64,000 bases of DNA from Rhodospirillales bacterium (GTDB lineage Bacteria > Pseudomonadota > Alphaproteobacteria > Micavibrionales > Micavibrionaceae): NCBI GenBank assembly GCA_023898785.1, contig CP060239.1:1178001-1242000 (forward strand). Reading direction: 5' to 3'. This document shows positions 27,559-37,938 of the stretch, piece after piece. Every line of letters begins with the position of its first letter. Positions within the stretch are counted from its first letter, which is position 1. The position numbers were made by a program, and so were the translations under genes. The notes beneath the pieces are model-generated. The model was given only the letters and a program-made list of their open reading frames with translations. It ran no database searches and was not told the origin of the DNA.

Positions 27559-28389
27559 ATGATAACATTATGCGAAGCGGCAATGGATGTGTTGAGCACG
27601 CCTGAAGCGGTTAAAAAAGCAGAAAAGACAAGGCAATATGCACAGGCGTGGCGCGCTGGCGATATTTGCAATATCGGGCACGCTGATCTGCCTGCCAGAC
27701 CGGCGCGCAGTGAAAGGCCGCAGCTTCTTGCTCCCAAAGACATGCCTAAACGTGCGAAAGCCGGAAGCCCGCGCTCCAAAATCGCTCTACTCCATGCGCT
27801 GGCGCATATTGAGCTTAATGCGATTGATCTGGCATGGGATGTGATGGCGCGGGGGTTTGATTTAGGCGGCTTTACGCGCCCCAAAGACTTTTACGATGAT
27901 TGGGTTAAGGTGGCAGATGACGAAGCCAAGCATCATTTGATGCTGGAGGAGCGTTTAAATGCGCTGGGCGCTTCTTATGGCGACCTGCCTGCCCATGACG
28001 GTTTGTGGGAATCCTCGGAGAAAACGGCGCATGATTTTGCGGCGCGCCTTGCGATTGTGCCTATGGTTCTGGAAGCGCGTGGACTGGACGTGACGCCGGG
28101 AATGATTGCCGCTATGGAGAAACAGGGCGACACCGAAACGGCCCACATGCTGCAAATTATTCATGATGACGAGATTACGCATGTGCGCGCAGGAACGCGC
28201 TGGTTTGAGGCATGGTGCGCGCATCATGGAAAAGACGTTGAGGAAACGTGGCAGGATTTGGTTCGCACCTATTTCAACGGGCAGCTTAAACGCCCATTTA
28301 ATCACCCTTCTCGCGAAGAGGCTGGGATGATCCGCGATTGGTATGAACCGCTGGCCGAGGCGTTGAATGATCTCGAAGACGTGGCTTAG
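27559..28389 (+). CDS. DUF455 ferritin-like protein
   Basis: This 276-aa protein matches the DUF455 family, a ferritin-like four-helix bundle. Candidate di-iron ligands are visible: HALAHIELNAIDLAWD in the first pair, DEAKHHLMLEERL, and HMLQIIHDDEITHV in the second pair, each with Glu/Asp-xx-His spacing typical of ferritin-like diiron proteins. The reaction is unknown. The ATG at 27559 follows GTAAAAAAGTG; a GTG three bases upstream is also possible. It begins seven bases after the preceding stop. Confidence 0.85.
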   Translation: MITLCEAAMDVLSTPEAVKKAEKTRQYAQAWRAGDICNIGHADLPARPARSERPQLLAPKDMPKRAKAGSPRSKIALLHALAHIELNAIDLAWDVMARGFDLGGFTRPKDFYDDWVKVADDEAKHHLMLEERLNALGASYGDLPAHDGLWESSEKTAHDFAARLAIVPMVLEARGLDVTPGMIAAMEKQGDTETAHMLQIIHDDEITHVRAGTRWFEAWCAHHGKDVEETWQDLVRTYFNGQLKRPFNHPSREEAGMIRDWYEPLAEALNDLEDVA

Positions 28390-28477
28390 ACTCAGGACCT
28401 AAAAGACAAAAGGAATTCAAGCACTCTTTGGCAAAGATTTCTTGTCCATAATGACAATAGCGTGTTTAATTTAGCCT

Positions 28478-29587
28478 ATGAATGACACTCCAGAGCATAC
28501 AGATACGCCATCACCGGAGCCTGAAGCGCAGGAGGTTTCGCGCAGCCGGGATGACGATTTTTCCGTGATGGTTGAACGGTTAATCCGCGATGCGGAAGAT
28601 ATGCGGCTATCGTTTATGAAGCGTCACCGCACACGCGGGAACGTGACCATGACATTGGGGCTTATCAGCCTGACAATTGGCGCGACCGGATTTGGTTGGT
28701 TTTTGTTTATGGAAGCCGACATCCTGCGCGCTGTTGGCTCTATGTTGCTTGCGGTTATGATCCCGGCCTTACTGCAAATCTGGAACAACGGGATTTTGAA
28801 AGACTACGAGCGCAGCTATAAACGAGAGTTTTTGCCGCGCCTTGCCCAGGCTCTGGGCGGGTTTAAATTTCATCCTTCACGCGGGATCGGGCGTAAAATT
28901 ATCGCCAGAACCGGGTTGATCCCGGCTCATGACATTTATGAAGCTGAAGATTGTTTTTTGGGGCATTATAAGGGCGTTAAGGTGTTGTTTTCCGAAGCGC
29001 GCCTTAAAACCAAGAAAAAATATATAGCGCCTGTTTTTGATGGCGTGTTTGTATTGCTGGAAATTCCTAATGCAGCAATCGAGGGGCATACAATTCTAAC
29101 GGCTGATCGGAACGCCTATCGCATGTGGCGATCATCACGCTGGGGAAAGCTTCAAGACGTTCCGATTTCGACCGGCAACAAAAGCTGGGATCGTTTTCAA
29201 ATTCTTTCCGATAATCCTGAGGGCGCAAAGCTTTTTATCGGTGAGCGGCTGCTCAAGGAACTTGCAGAAGCGGCTGATATTTTTGACAATGCGGATATTA
29301 GCGCGTCGTTTTTCAAAAGGAAATTTGTATTCCTTATGATTCCATATAAGGGCGATATGTTTGAAGCCTCCAACATTCATATTCCGGTTGCGACGAAACA
29401 GCATGCGATGCAATGCAAACGCGAGATCGAGCAGATTTTAGAGATTATTGATGTGTTTGATCTGTATCAAAAAGCGGATACGCCGCCTGCCGAGGTTAAA
29501 AACGAGGCTGAAAAAGCGGAAAACTCGCAGCCTGATTCATCCCTCTCACAAGAACCTCCAACGGATTCAGGTTTGGAAACAGATTAA
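28478..29587 (+). CDS. DUF3137 domain membrane protein
   Basis: This 369-aa protein has a polar N-terminus, two adjacent membrane helices (about 68-86 and 92-108, MTLGLISLTIGATGFGWFLF) and a C-terminal DUF3137 domain containing AEDCFLGHYKGVKVLFSEA and WDRFQILSDNPEGAKLF. The family is widespread and of unknown function, sometimes called galanin-like. The tail (about 340-369) is low-complexity. The stop overlaps the convergent 107-aa gene by four bases. Confidence 0.85.
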   Translation: MNDTPEHTDTPSPEPEAQEVSRSRDDDFSVMVERLIRDAEDMRLSFMKRHRTRGNVTMTLGLISLTIGATGFGWFLFMEADILRAVGSMLLAVMIPALLQIWNNGILKDYERSYKREFLPRLAQALGGFKFHPSRGIGRKIIARTGLIPAHDIYEAEDCFLGHYKGVKVLFSEARLKTKKKYIAPVFDGVFVLLEIPNAAIEGHTILTADRNAYRMWRSSRWGKLQDVPISTGNKSWDRFQILSDNPEGAKLFIGERLLKELAEAADIFDNADISASFFKRKFVFLMIPYKGDMFEASNIHIPVATKQHAMQCKREIEQILEIIDVFDLYQKADTPPAEVKNEAEKAENSQPDSSLSQEPPTDSGLETD

Positions 29588-29907
29588 ATCTGCGCCCGCA
29601 GGATGATTTCGCCATCGTGGATGAGCACTGATTTTTTTGCGCTTTTGGGCAACGGGATCCCTGCTCCCCGGCAAAACATCATAAGCGCGGCGGCCAGAAA
29701 ATCCCGGGCATATTCACGAATTTCTATACTTTGATCTGCTGGATTTTCAAGTGTCAAGACAATCTGCGATGTGTCAGAATCTTTTTCTTTTACACTGGTC
29801 ACTGCACCCGGTGGGGGTTTTGGCAACTGTTTTTGTACACTCAGGGCGTATATAGCCTTGTAAACTTCATCCTGACTAAAAATAATTCTACGATCTTCAC
29901 GGGGCAT
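29584..29907 (-). CDS. 107-aa soluble protein, unknown
   Basis: The protein starts MPREDRRIIFSQDEVYKAIY and ends LIHDGEIILRAQI; a helix (REYARDFLAAALMMFCRGAG) lies between beta-like segments. No family is recognised. Real coding is suggested by its regular amino-acid mix and by the tight four-base overlap of its stop with the DUF3137 stop. The next gene upstream is divergent (cheZ). Confidence 0.6.
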   Translation of the reverse strand: MPREDRRIIFSQDEVYKAIYALSVQKQLPKPPPGAVTSVKEKDSDTSQIVLTLENPADQSIEIREYARDFLAAALMMFCRGAGIPLPKSAKKSVLIHDGEIILRAQI

Positions 29908-30050
29908 AAGGGAAAAATCAACCTCGGCGTCTTTTTAAATACGCCCGTATAATAATAAGAAAGTAATAGGCAGGATAGAAGAATTTTATTAATATCTGCA
30001 TGATATAGTTTATTAGTCCTTCAACGCTAATCACTTTTCAGCAGAAAGCA

Positions 30051-30698
30051 GTGGAAGTCGTGAGCGAAAAACCAAAATCAGATAAAAATAACGATGAAAC
30101 GGCGCAAGGCGTTTTCAGCGCAGTTGACAGTGTTGCGCAACGACTCTCAACCATTGAACAGTTTATCGCCCGGCGCTTTGATGAGATTTCGATGGAAATT
30201 AATGCGACATCTCAGCAAGTCGATATGGCTGAAGAAGGTATTATCAAGCGGTTTGCCGAGATTTTAGAAATTCTCAAGGCCGTTTCCTATGCCGGAGACG
30301 GCTCAACAGCGGCCAATGCCGGGGTAGAGCTGGACGCGGTTGTGGAAATGACCGAACAAGCAGCTAACCGGATTTTGGATGCGGCGGATCATTTAACCAG
30401 CCGGATTGAAGAGGAAAAAAACTCTTCTACAGATGAAGGGCGCAAGCAAGCCTTTGAAGAGATGGGAAAAGACGTCGAAGAAATTTATATGGCATGTTCG
30501 TTTCAGGATATTACCGGCCAGCGTATCCGTAAAACGCTGGAGAATTTGCGTATTATCGAAGATCGTCTCGGCAGCGCACTTGACAAAATGGGCATTCAAA
30601 TAGATGTAAACCCAGAAGATCATGTTGCGATTAAAAACAAGCTTTCTACGCAAAACGATATTGATAATTTCTTCCAAACAAAAAAAGGTGAGAATTAG
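30051..30698 (+). CDS. cheZ: Chemotaxis protein phosphatase CheZ
   Basis: This 215-aa helical protein contains the CheZ active-site segment EIYMACSFQDITGQRIRKTL, corresponding to the FQDLTGQ motif whose glutamine positions water for CheY-P hydrolysis, and a C-terminal CheY-binding tail NDIDNFFQTK. It would end the signal started by the che operon at 4759, about 20 kb away. A GTG start is used; both 30051 and 30060 are GTG, and neither has a strong ribosome-binding site. The terminator at 30750 follows. Confidence 0.85.
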   Translation: MEVVSEKPKSDKNNDETAQGVFSAVDSVAQRLSTIEQFIARRFDEISMEINATSQQVDMAEEGIIKRFAEILEILKAVSYAGDGSTAANAGVELDAVVEMTEQAANRILDAADHLTSRIEEEKNSSTDEGRKQAFEEMGKDVEEIYMACSFQDITGQRIRKTLENLRIIEDRLGSALDKMGIQIDVNPEDHVAIKNKLSTQNDIDNFFQTKKGEN

Positions 30699-30749
30699 CT
30701 TAAGGGCATAGCTCTGCGCTTTTTTATACTTACTCCTTTATACCTGCTC

Positions 30750-30780
30750 CCGCCGCATCTGTTTTGCGGCGGTTTTTATA
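30750..30780 (+). terminator. Rho-independent terminator after cheZ
   Basis: CCGCCGCA, a seven-base loop and TGCGGCGG form a perfect eight-pair stem followed by TTTTTAT. Confidence 0.85.
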
Positions 30781-30818
30781 TACCGAAAGTAAATATATAA
30801 AATTTTATATAAATACAG

Positions 30819-30848
30819 TTTAAGTAATATTTGTAACTATTACTTAAA
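30819..30848. promoter_or_regulatory. Perfect 10-bp inverted repeat, operator candidate
   Basis: TTTAAGTAAT and ATTACTTAAA are exact complements separated by ten bases, 66 bases before the 30915 gene. It could be a regulator operator. A terminator role is unlikely, since only AAAGTTTTA follows and the stem is A/T rich. Confidence 0.4.
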
Positions 30849-30914
30849 GTTTTATCCATAATTCAGCAAATATTTACTTCGTCTTCGTATCCTCTAAGAA
30901 AAAAGAGGGTCACG

Positions 30915-31451
30915 ATGGTGAATATAACTGCCTTAAAAGCAGAATTTACACAAAAAACAATAGAGGGACGGATCAGGGGACTTGCATGCAGGCTTTATAA
31001 ACTGGCAGCAGATCCACAAGCTCCGCACCAGCGTGGCCCACTTTTTATTTCCCTGGATAGCGCATTTAAACCTGCCGCTGAGTATGACGGCATGCTTGGC
31101 AGCATGATGCTGGATAGTTTTTTGGGCACGGCATTTGCCGATGCCGGCAACGATAATACCTCCTCCGGAATGTTTGAAATTGGCGGTACACAGGAAATGG
31201 ATTTTTTAGGTGAAGCGGCCAGTGAATATTTAAAAGATCATGAAAAACAAGCCCGCGGTCAGGGCAGCTTTGCACGCACAGAGCATAAGAGTCTGTGCAA
31301 TCAATTTTCAACGATGCAAGAATGCGACAGCTTTGCGGCTAATCACCCGGTCCGCCTGCAGATTGAAGAGGCGCTGGCGGCGCTCAGCCGAACATTAGGC
31401 GTAGCAAAACGCAACACGCACACCGCGCCCATATTAGAGTTTTGCACTTAA
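30915..31451 (+). CDS. 178-aa protein of unknown function
   Basis: No family is recognised. The protein opens MVNITALKAEFTQKTIEGRI, contains a methionine/aspartate-rich segment (DGMLGSMMLDSFLGTAFADA) and ends with a helical alanine-rich part with ILEFCT at the terminus. AGAGGGTCACG precedes the ATG. It is bracketed by the cheZ terminator and the 10-bp palindrome upstream, so it is probably its own transcription unit. Confidence 0.7.
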   Translation: MVNITALKAEFTQKTIEGRIRGLACRLYKLAADPQAPHQRGPLFISLDSAFKPAAEYDGMLGSMMLDSFLGTAFADAGNDNTSSGMFEIGGTQEMDFLGEAASEYLKDHEKQARGQGSFARTEHKSLCNQFSTMQECDSFAANHPVRLQIEEALAALSRTLGVAKRNTHTAPILEFCT

Positions 31452-31542
31452 AACACCTTTGAATTGAAAAGCTTGGCCCCTTCTTCTCATTAAGATATGA
31501 TGAATTTGGATTTGTAGATTCAGCCCCACGCAACGAGCTCTT

Positions 31543-32511
31543 ATGCAAAATTTTACTTCATCATTACTGCGCGAAAAATTTGTTATTCACGACCCTAAGG
31601 CCGGAAACAAAAAAGAGAGTGCGATTATCGCGCTGAGCAATCGTTTTGTCGTTGAGCTTGAAACCCCCAAAGACAGTTTGGATGAGGTCTTTATTGTCCG
31701 GGGGCACAACATGCATTCCGTGGTGCGTATGGCGGCGCGCATTATTCGTGAGTTTGAGCAATTGGGGCCAATTGCCCGGCGTCAACCGCCTTTTGATTGG
31801 GAAAAAGCGTGGGGCTCTATCGTCAATGATTATGAATATGCTTATAATCCACAGCGCTGGATTGCGATTTACCATGGCGGAAAATGCATTTTTTCTGCCG
31901 GAGAGTATCACCCGTTTCTGGACATGATTGAAAAATGCGACCATGGCAACAATCAAGATTACGATTACGCTATTCCGATGGCTGAAAAGATGTTTGAGGC
32001 TGCGGGAAAACGTTTGAATATTGATCATGATGCCAATGTGGCGTTATCTGTACATTTTGAGAGAGGTGAAGGGCGATGCGGCGTGATTTTGCGCGGTTCA
32101 AATCAGACAACGACCTTTAGTTTTGTTGCAAAGTCAAAATCATCCGGCCATGCCATTAACATTCCACAGTGCCTGGGCGGCGCGGCGGCGTTTTTGGAAG
32201 GTGTACAAATGGCCTTTCTGATGGGAATGAATACAGAGAAAATCCGTATCGGTCTGATTGAACGATTTTCCAAGGAAGAGAAGCAAACCCGTGAGGGCAA
32301 GCAGCGGCTGGGCCGGCTAGCCAATGAAATCGCCAACATGGAGGCAGCGCACGAAGTGCGGTATCGCCCTGAAAAGCCAGAGTTTTATTTGCTCATGGCG
32401 CAGGCTGAAGAGCTGGGACAACGGATTTTGGAGCCGCCTGAGAAAGCGCCAGAAGGTAATGAGCTTGATGCCCCTACTGATGGAAACACTCCAGATGGTG
32501 AAGAGGTTTAA
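31543..32511 (+). CDS. 322-aa protein of unknown function
   Basis: The product has no membrane segment or signal peptide. An alpha/beta N-terminal region has ESAIIALSNRFVVELETPKD and NMHSVVRMAARIIREFEQLG, then an aromatic-rich segment (FDWEKAWGSIVNDYEYAYNP), a glycine-containing middle (RCGVILRGSNQTTTF) and a C-terminal coiled-coil helix with a disordered acidic tail. No known family is recognised. It lies 91 bases after the 178-aa gene and may be co-transcribed. Confidence 0.75.
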   Translation: MQNFTSSLLREKFVIHDPKAGNKKESAIIALSNRFVVELETPKDSLDEVFIVRGHNMHSVVRMAARIIREFEQLGPIARRQPPFDWEKAWGSIVNDYEYAYNPQRWIAIYHGGKCIFSAGEYHPFLDMIEKCDHGNNQDYDYAIPMAEKMFEAAGKRLNIDHDANVALSVHFERGEGRCGVILRGSNQTTTFSFVAKSKSSGHAINIPQCLGGAAAFLEGVQMAFLMGMNTEKIRIGLIERFSKEEKQTREGKQRLGRLANEIANMEAAHEVRYRPEKPEFYLLMAQAEELGQRILEPPEKAPEGNELDAPTDGNTPDGEEV

Positions 32512-32627
32512 AACATCCTTATTCCATTGTATTTTTAGGTATATTAGAAAAACTTATTGTTTTTTGCTTATGATTATGTAATTGTTGTGGATTCGTTTAT
32601 TTAGGATGCTGACGTCTTTATATTGCC

Positions 32628-34022
32628 ATGAGTCAAACTGCGTATTCTGAGTCCATAAACATCGCTTTTTCCCAAGAGGCTGAGCATTGGGAACAGAATG
32701 GTCTGTCAGACGATTTTTCGAAGCAATTTGATACGTCGGCGACATTTTGGGCCTGCGCCGAGGAAAACCCCTCTAACGATGCAAATGAAAGCACACCTTA
32801 TGGTTATGACAAAGCAGAAGAAGGTGCCCTATTAGCCTGCGCAAAAAACGGAGACGAGACCGCCTACAATACGCTTTTCTTCAAATATGAGCCAAGCATG
32901 AGGCGGCTTCTTATGCGTTTTCAAACAGCTGCGAACACGGATGACATTTTGCAAGATGTTTATATGAAAGGCTGGAGTGGCCTCAGAAATTTTAGAGGAG
33001 AAAGCTGCTTTCATACATGGATATACACGATAGCCCGTAACGCGAGCATAAATTTTTCAAAAACCAATAAAACATACGATGGCACTAGCTATGATGATCT
33101 TTTTGACAGTGATCTGTATGGCCTGTCTCTTGAGGCTGGCAGTGATGTTTTAGCTTTTTGGGAAGACAGGGAAACTCTGCAGGCTTTCATTGCGGCTCTT
33201 GAGGCACTGCCTGACGATATGAAAAAAACTTTCCGCTTAAGAATTATTGAGATGAAATCCTGTGAAGAAACAGCCGCCGCTCTCGGTATTTTAGAAGGAA
33301 CCGTTAAATCAAGAATTTTCAAAGCTAAGAAACATATAGAGGAGGAATGCGCGGCGCGCGGGATAGATTTACAACTTACCAAAACAATGAAAAAGCCGAA
33401 AAAGAAAGCCCCTATCGCCAAGACCGTTTCTGTCGATAGTAAATGCAGCCCACGATATCCCAAACTCAGCCACGATATTATTGTTGGCCATATTTGGTCG
33501 CATCTTGAAAAATTTGGTGCATTTCCTCACAAACGTTCCGGTGAAGTTTTTGATAAAACCAGTGAAAACTGGTGTGCCCTTGATATGGCAGGACAGGCGA
33601 GGTGCCGGGGCTTAAGCGATGGTATGACACTCAAACAGCGCATATGCGCTGCCATACAAGAAGAAGCAATATGCCACGCGAGATTAAAAGGCGAAATTCC
33701 TGAAAAAGACAGCGGAGCCTTGCCAAATCATCCCGATTTTGATTGGGAAATGGTTGATAATTTTCTTAAAAGTGCCAAGGGCCGTTATAAACTTTCACTC
33801 GAAGACGTGCTGGCTGATGTGGATTTTAGTGAGGCTTTGGAAATATATGAGCGGCGCATCAAGCAAGAGGCAGCGCAGATGCCAACGCCGGATGCGCAGC
33901 ATCGGGGCGTGAGCACACTCTATCCATGGAAACCCAAAATATATGATGGACTCACGCGTGAATACGAAGAACAGGCTATCCTGGCGGCTCTTGCGTTTCC
34001 TATCCCCGATATAGAGCCTTAA
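32628..34022 (+). CDS. ECF-type sigma factor with long C-terminal extension
   Basis: This 464-aa protein has sigma region 2 at about 68-145 (NTDDILQDVYMKGWSGLRNF, FHTWIYTIARNASINF) and region 4 at about 190-240 (LPDDMKKTFRLRIIEMKSCE, then LEGTVKSRIFKAKKHI). ECF factors are usually about 200 aa; here about 215 extra residues follow, including HLEKFGAFPHKRSGEV, WCALDMAGQARCRGLSD. That segment resembles repeats of the kind seen in some planctomycete sigma-factor-like and helicase-associated proteins, an observation from memory. No anti-sigma factor gene is adjacent. A 67-residue N-terminal extension also precedes region 2. Confidence 0.8.
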   Translation: MSQTAYSESINIAFSQEAEHWEQNGLSDDFSKQFDTSATFWACAEENPSNDANESTPYGYDKAEEGALLACAKNGDETAYNTLFFKYEPSMRRLLMRFQTAANTDDILQDVYMKGWSGLRNFRGESCFHTWIYTIARNASINFSKTNKTYDGTSYDDLFDSDLYGLSLEAGSDVLAFWEDRETLQAFIAALEALPDDMKKTFRLRIIEMKSCEETAAALGILEGTVKSRIFKAKKHIEEECAARGIDLQLTKTMKKPKKKAPIAKTVSVDSKCSPRYPKLSHDIIVGHIWSHLEKFGAFPHKRSGEVFDKTSENWCALDMAGQARCRGLSDGMTLKQRICAAIQEEAICHARLKGEIPEKDSGALPNHPDFDWEMVDNFLKSAKGRYKLSLEDVLADVDFSEALEIYERRIKQEAAQMPTPDAQHRGVSTLYPWKPKIYDGLTREYEEQAILAALAFPIPDIEP

Positions 34023-34045
34023 AACCCTGCCAAGCGGGCTTTAGA

Positions 34046-36697
34046 TTACGCGGCCAGGCTGCGCAAGACATAATGCAAAATACCGCCATTTTCAAAATAT
34101 TCGACTTCATCGAGCGTATCGAGACGACAGAGCAGTGTTACGTCTTTGCTTGAACCATCGGCGTAATGCACGCTCATGGCGACATCCTGGGCGGGTTTGA
34201 GACCGCCGGAAATGCCAGTGATGTCAAAAGTTTCGCTGCCGTCCAGTTTCAAGGTCTCGCGGTTTACACCGCCCTTGAATTGCAGCGGCAGGACGCCCAT
34301 GCCGATAAGGTTGGAGCGGTGAATACGCTCGAAACTTTCGGTGATGACAGCTTTGACGCCGAGCAAACGCGTGCCCTTGGCCGCCCAGTCTCGCGATGAG
34401 CCTGTGCCGTATTCCTTGCCGCCAATCACAACGAGCTGCGCACCTTCCTGGCGGTATTTCATGGCCGCATCATAGATACTCATCTCTTCGCCTGATGGCA
34501 TATATCTGGTATAGCCGCCTTCGGTACCGGGAACCATTTCGTTTTTAATGCGGATATTGGCGAAAGTGCCGCGAGTCATCACACGGTCGTTGCCCCGGCG
34601 CGAGCCGTAGGAGTTGAAGTCTTTGGGCTGGACGCCATGTTCGACCAGATAGGCACCGGCAGGGTGGTCGGGTTTAAATGATCCGGCGGGAGAGATATGG
34701 TCCGTGGTCACAGAATCGCCAAGAATGGCTAATGGACGTGCGCCTTTAATGTCCTTCACATCTCCAGCCTGGTTGCTCATGCCTTCGAAGAATGGCGGGT
34801 TTTGAATATAGGTAGAGCTGTCTTTCCAGCTATAGGTTTCACTGGCAGCCGCTGTGCCGATGGCCTGCCATTCTTTTGTGCCTTTAAAGACATCACCATA
34901 GCGGTCAAGGAACATTTCACGCGTAATGCAGGTGCGCATCAGTTCTTCAACCTCCTGATTACTTGGCCAGATGTCTTTCATAAACACATCGTTGCCGGCG
35001 GAGTCCTGGCCTAATGGCTCTTTGTACAGATCGACCTTCATGGACCCTGCAATGGCGTAGGCCACAACCAATGGCGGGGAGGCCAGATAGTTGGATTTTA
35101 CATGCGGTGAAATGCGCCCCTCAAAGTTGCGGTTACCAGACAGGACGGAGGTTACGTTCAGATCCCCTGCTTCCACCGCTGCGCCAATGGGGCCGGGCAA
35201 GGGGCCGGAATTGCCGATACAGGTGGTGCAGCCATAGCCGACCGTATCGAAGCCGAGGGCGTTGAGGTCTTCGGTCAAGCCCGCCTTATCAAGATAGCTG
35301 GTCACAACCTGTGAGCCGGGCGCAAGGGATGTTTTTACCCATGGCTTGGCGGTGAGGCCCTTTTCGCGGGCTTTGCGCGCTACGAGGCCCGCGGCCATCA
35401 TTACGGCCGGGTTGGACGTGTTTGTGCAAGAGGTAATCGCGGCAATCACAACATCGCCGTTATCCAGCGTATAGTCCGCACCTTTGACAGGAACAGATTT
35501 TTCTTCAGGGCAGACTTTGGCGAATGCTTTTACAGAGTCAGTCAGAGCTATGCGGTCTTGCGGGCGTTTCGGGCCAGAGATAGAGGGAACCACGTCGGCC
35601 AAATCCAGATGCAGCGTGGTGGTAAATTCAGGATCAGGTGTCTTTGCGTCGCGCCACATGCCTTGTTCTTTTGCATAGCTTTCCACGATTTTTACGCGGT
35701 GTTCGTCGCGGCCCGTGAAGCGCAGGTAGTTGAGCGTTTCTTCATCAATCGGGAAGAAGCCGCAGGTTGCGCCATATTCCGGAGCCATGTTGGCAATCGT
35801 GGCCTGATCGGCCAGTGTGAGATGATCGAGACCATCACCGTAGAATTCAACGAATTTACCAACAACGCCCAGCTCGCGAAGCATTTCAACCACGCGCAAG
35901 ACCAGATCGGTGGCGGTGTTGCCTTCTTTCATTTTGCCGGTCAGCTTAAAGCCAACGACTTCAGGGATGAGCATAGAAATTGGCTGGCCAAGCATGGCAG
36001 CTTCGGCCTCGATACCGCCGACGCCCCAGCCCAGAACAGATAATCCGTTGACCATTGTGGTATGAGAATCTGTGCCGACCAGCGTATCAGGATAGATTAC
36101 GCCGCCGTCTTCCCAGACAGTCTGGGCAAGATATTCAAGATTGACCTGATGGCAGATACCGGTGCCCGGCGGGACAACACGGAAATTTTTAAAGGCTCCC
36201 TGCCCCCATTTGAGGAACTCATAGCGCTCACCGTTGCGCTCAAACTCGTGTTCAACATTGGCTTGGAAAGCAGATGGAGTGCCAAATTCATCAACCATAA
36301 CGGAGTGATCAATCACGAGATCGACGGGCACCAGCGGGTTGATTTTCTGTGGATCACCACCAAGGGCTTTCATTGCCTCACGCATTGCGGCCAGATCAAC
36401 CACCGCAGGGACGCCGGTGAAATCCTGCATCAATACGCGCGCGGGGCGGTAGGCGATTTCATGGCTTGATTTTTTGGCCTTGAGCCAATCGGCCAGCGCC
36501 TGCACATCTTCTGTTGTTACAGAACGGCCATCTTCAAACCGGAGCAGGTTTTCGAGCAGGACTTTGAGGGTATAAGGCAGGCGCGATATGTCGCCAATCT
36601 TGTCTGCGGCGGCTTTAAGGCTGAAATAATCGTAGCTTTTTCCATCAACTTCGAGTGTTTTACGTGTTTGCAGAGAATCGTGGCCGGTGCGTGTCAT
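34046..36697 (-). CDS. acnA: Aconitate hydratase A
   Basis: This 883-aa TCA-cycle enzyme isomerises citrate to isocitrate using a 4Fe-4S cluster. Cluster ligands are visible as the cysteine in [11 protein letters not shown] (near residue 420) and two in [12 protein letters not shown] (near 486-489). The swivel domain contains [15 protein letters not shown] with the catalytic serine. The start at 36697 (MTRTGHDSL) follows AAGGGATAAAA; an 18-residue upstream extension is not supported. icd at 43026 provides the next step of the cycle. Confidence 0.96.
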   Translation of the reverse strand: MTRTGHDSLQTRKTLEVDGKSYDYFSLKAAADKIGDISRLPYTLKVLLENLLRFEDGRSVTTEDVQALADWLKAKKSSHEIAYRPARVLMQDFTGVPAVVDLAAMREAMKALGGDPQKINPLVPVDLVIDHSVMVDEFGTPSAFQANVEHEFERNGERYEFLKWGQGAFKNFRVVPPGTGICHQVNLEYLAQTVWEDGGVIYPDTLVGTDSHTTMVNGLSVLGWGVGGIEAEAAMLGQPISMLIPEVVGFKLTGKMKEGNTATDLVLRVVEMLRELGVVGKFVEFYGDGLDHLTLADQATIANMAPEYGATCGFFPIDEETLNYLRFTGRDEHRVKIVESYAKEQGMWRDAKTPDPEFTTTLHLDLADVVPSISGPKRPQDRIALTDSVKAFAKVCPEEKSVPVKGADYTLDNGDVVIAAITSCTNTSNPAVMMAAGLVARKAREKGLTAKPWVKTSLAPGSQVVTSYLDKAGLTEDLNALGFDTVGYGCTTCIGNSGPLPGPIGAAVEAGDLNVTSVLSGNRNFEGRISPHVKSNYLASPPLVVAYAIAGSMKVDLYKEPLGQDSAGNDVFMKDIWPSNQEVEELMRTCITREMFLDRYGDVFKGTKEWQAIGTAAASETYSWKDSSTYIQNPPFFEGMSNQAGDVKDIKGARPLAILGDSVTTDHISPAGSFKPDHPAGAYLVEHGVQPKDFNSYGSRRGNDRVMTRGTFANIRIKNEMVPGTEGGYTRYMPSGEEMSIYDAAMKYRQEGAQLVVIGGKEYGTGSSRDWAAKGTRLLGVKAVITESFERIHRSNLIGMGVLPLQFKGGVNRETLKLDGSETFDITGISGGLKPAQDVAMSVHYADGSSKDVTLLCRLDTLDEVEYFENGGILHYVLRSLAA

Positions 36698-36940
36698 TTT
36701 TTTATCCCTTGAAATTTGAGCCTGAATTAGACCGTTGCAAGAGCATATCATGAGTTGAAATGGTTTAAAATCTGTAAAAATACGTGAGAATTCAATGTGT
36801 TATGAAAATCCTTAAAATGAGCATAGTCTGCCCTTTTTTTTGCCACATTTGGAAGAGATACTTTAAAGTATAGACAAACCAGATCGGAATTAGAAGAATT
36901 CAGACCTCTACTGTCTAAATTAGCTCACTACCGTAATTTT

Positions 36941-36970
36941 ACCGCCGGGCCTTACCACCCCGGCGGTTTT
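36941..36970. terminator. Stem-loop near the 3' end of the 36988 gene
   Basis: ACCGCCGGG and CCCGGCGGT form a nine-pair stem with an eight-base loop, with TTTTACGTTTTG on the plus side. The stem is strong but the T-run is short and suits the plus strand better, although the nearby gene is on the minus strand. Confidence 0.5.
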
Positions 36971-36987
36971 ACGTTTTGGGCAGACTT

Positions 36988-37938
36988 TTAAAGCTCCATC
37001 TTTTCAATTCGGCTTTGCAGACTGTTCTCAGACTTTTGCGTTCTTTTATGGTGTTTGACAACGTCACTAAAAACGCGGGATACTTTTCGGGAAAGCATTC
37101 CCTGATCATCTACCGCTTTTAGCGCGGCCTTAAAACTTGCAATTAATTCGTCCGGAACAGGGATATCTTCACGATCATCAATGTCAAAACTGCTATATGA
37201 TCCTTTTGAAGGATACGGTCGGCAACCCTCAAGCGCCTTCAGAAGCGACGGTGCATCAAGAAGGCTTTTGACCAGCGCCCGTGTAAAGTTTTGAACGCTA
37301 TCGGTGCTAATGCTCCTAAATTCTCCGGCTTTTGCTCTTTTGTGGAGCAAGGCCATAGCGCCGAGCGCATCCGCATTATGCTGACCAAGGCCCGCTTCAA
37401 AATCGACTTTACCGCTCAGGAAGATCGCTTCTGGCGCATTTTCATCATCCATGGTTTCAAGAGCGGCAATAGCTTTTTCCGGGCACCATCTGGCAATAGT
37501 GGTCGCCAATTCCTGTACAGCCTCTTTTCCGCCAATGTCCTGCAAGGCTGCAATATAATCATCCTCGTGCGTTTGAACGAAGCTCTCCCTGGAATAAAGC
37601 GCAGCCAGGTTCAAATATTCACCTTCAATACTCAGTAAACCTGCCACGTGAGACGCCGCGCCTGGAAAATTTTTGAACGCTTCAATCGTGCAATGACGCA
37701 CGGCATCATTTTGCAAAAGCGGCGCATTAAAACTAAATATTTTTGCAATATTAAACGGTATTATACGCGTTTTATTTTCAGCGAGTTTTGGAATTATCTC
37801 AATAGCCCTTTCGGCCGTTATCTTGACGGATTCTGCCTGGATACGTTTCAAATTATACTCTTTAAACACTCTTTCCGGCACCGATTTTTTATCTGTATCG
37901 GAAGTCTCTGACTTTTTATCTGCTGTTTCGTCTGACAT
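36988..37938 (-). CDS. 316-aa helical repeat-like protein, unknown
   Basis: The protein has a charged, disordered N-terminus (MSDETADKKSETSDTDKKSV) and then a mainly helical body with segments such as AIEIIPKLAENKTRI, AVQELATTIARW and EKAIAALETMDDENAPEAIF that suggest an alpha-solenoid (HEAT/TPR-like). The C-terminus is lysine-rich. No named family is recognised. I chose the ATG at 37938; a 12-residue longer form from 37974 is possible. It is transcribed toward acnA and may share its transcript. Confidence 0.7.
   Translation of the reverse strand: MSDETADKKSETSDTDKKSVPERVFKEYNLKRIQAESVKITAERAIEIIPKLAENKTRIIPFNIAKIFSFNAPLLQNDAVRHCTIEAFKNFPGAASHVAGLLSIEGEYLNLAALYSRESFVQTHEDDYIAALQDIGGKEAVQELATTIARWCPEKAIAALETMDDENAPEAIFLSGKVDFEAGLGQHNADALGAMALLHKRAKAGEFRSISTDSVQNFTRALVKSLLDAPSLLKALEGCRPYPSKGSYSSFDIDDREDIPVPDELIASFKAALKAVDDQGMLSRKVSRVFSDVVKHHKRTQKSENSLQSRIEKMEL

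Noticed and set aside
35558..36043. Plus-strand reading frame of 161 codons in acnA
   Set aside because: It is antisense to conserved aconitase sequence and has no recognisable domain.
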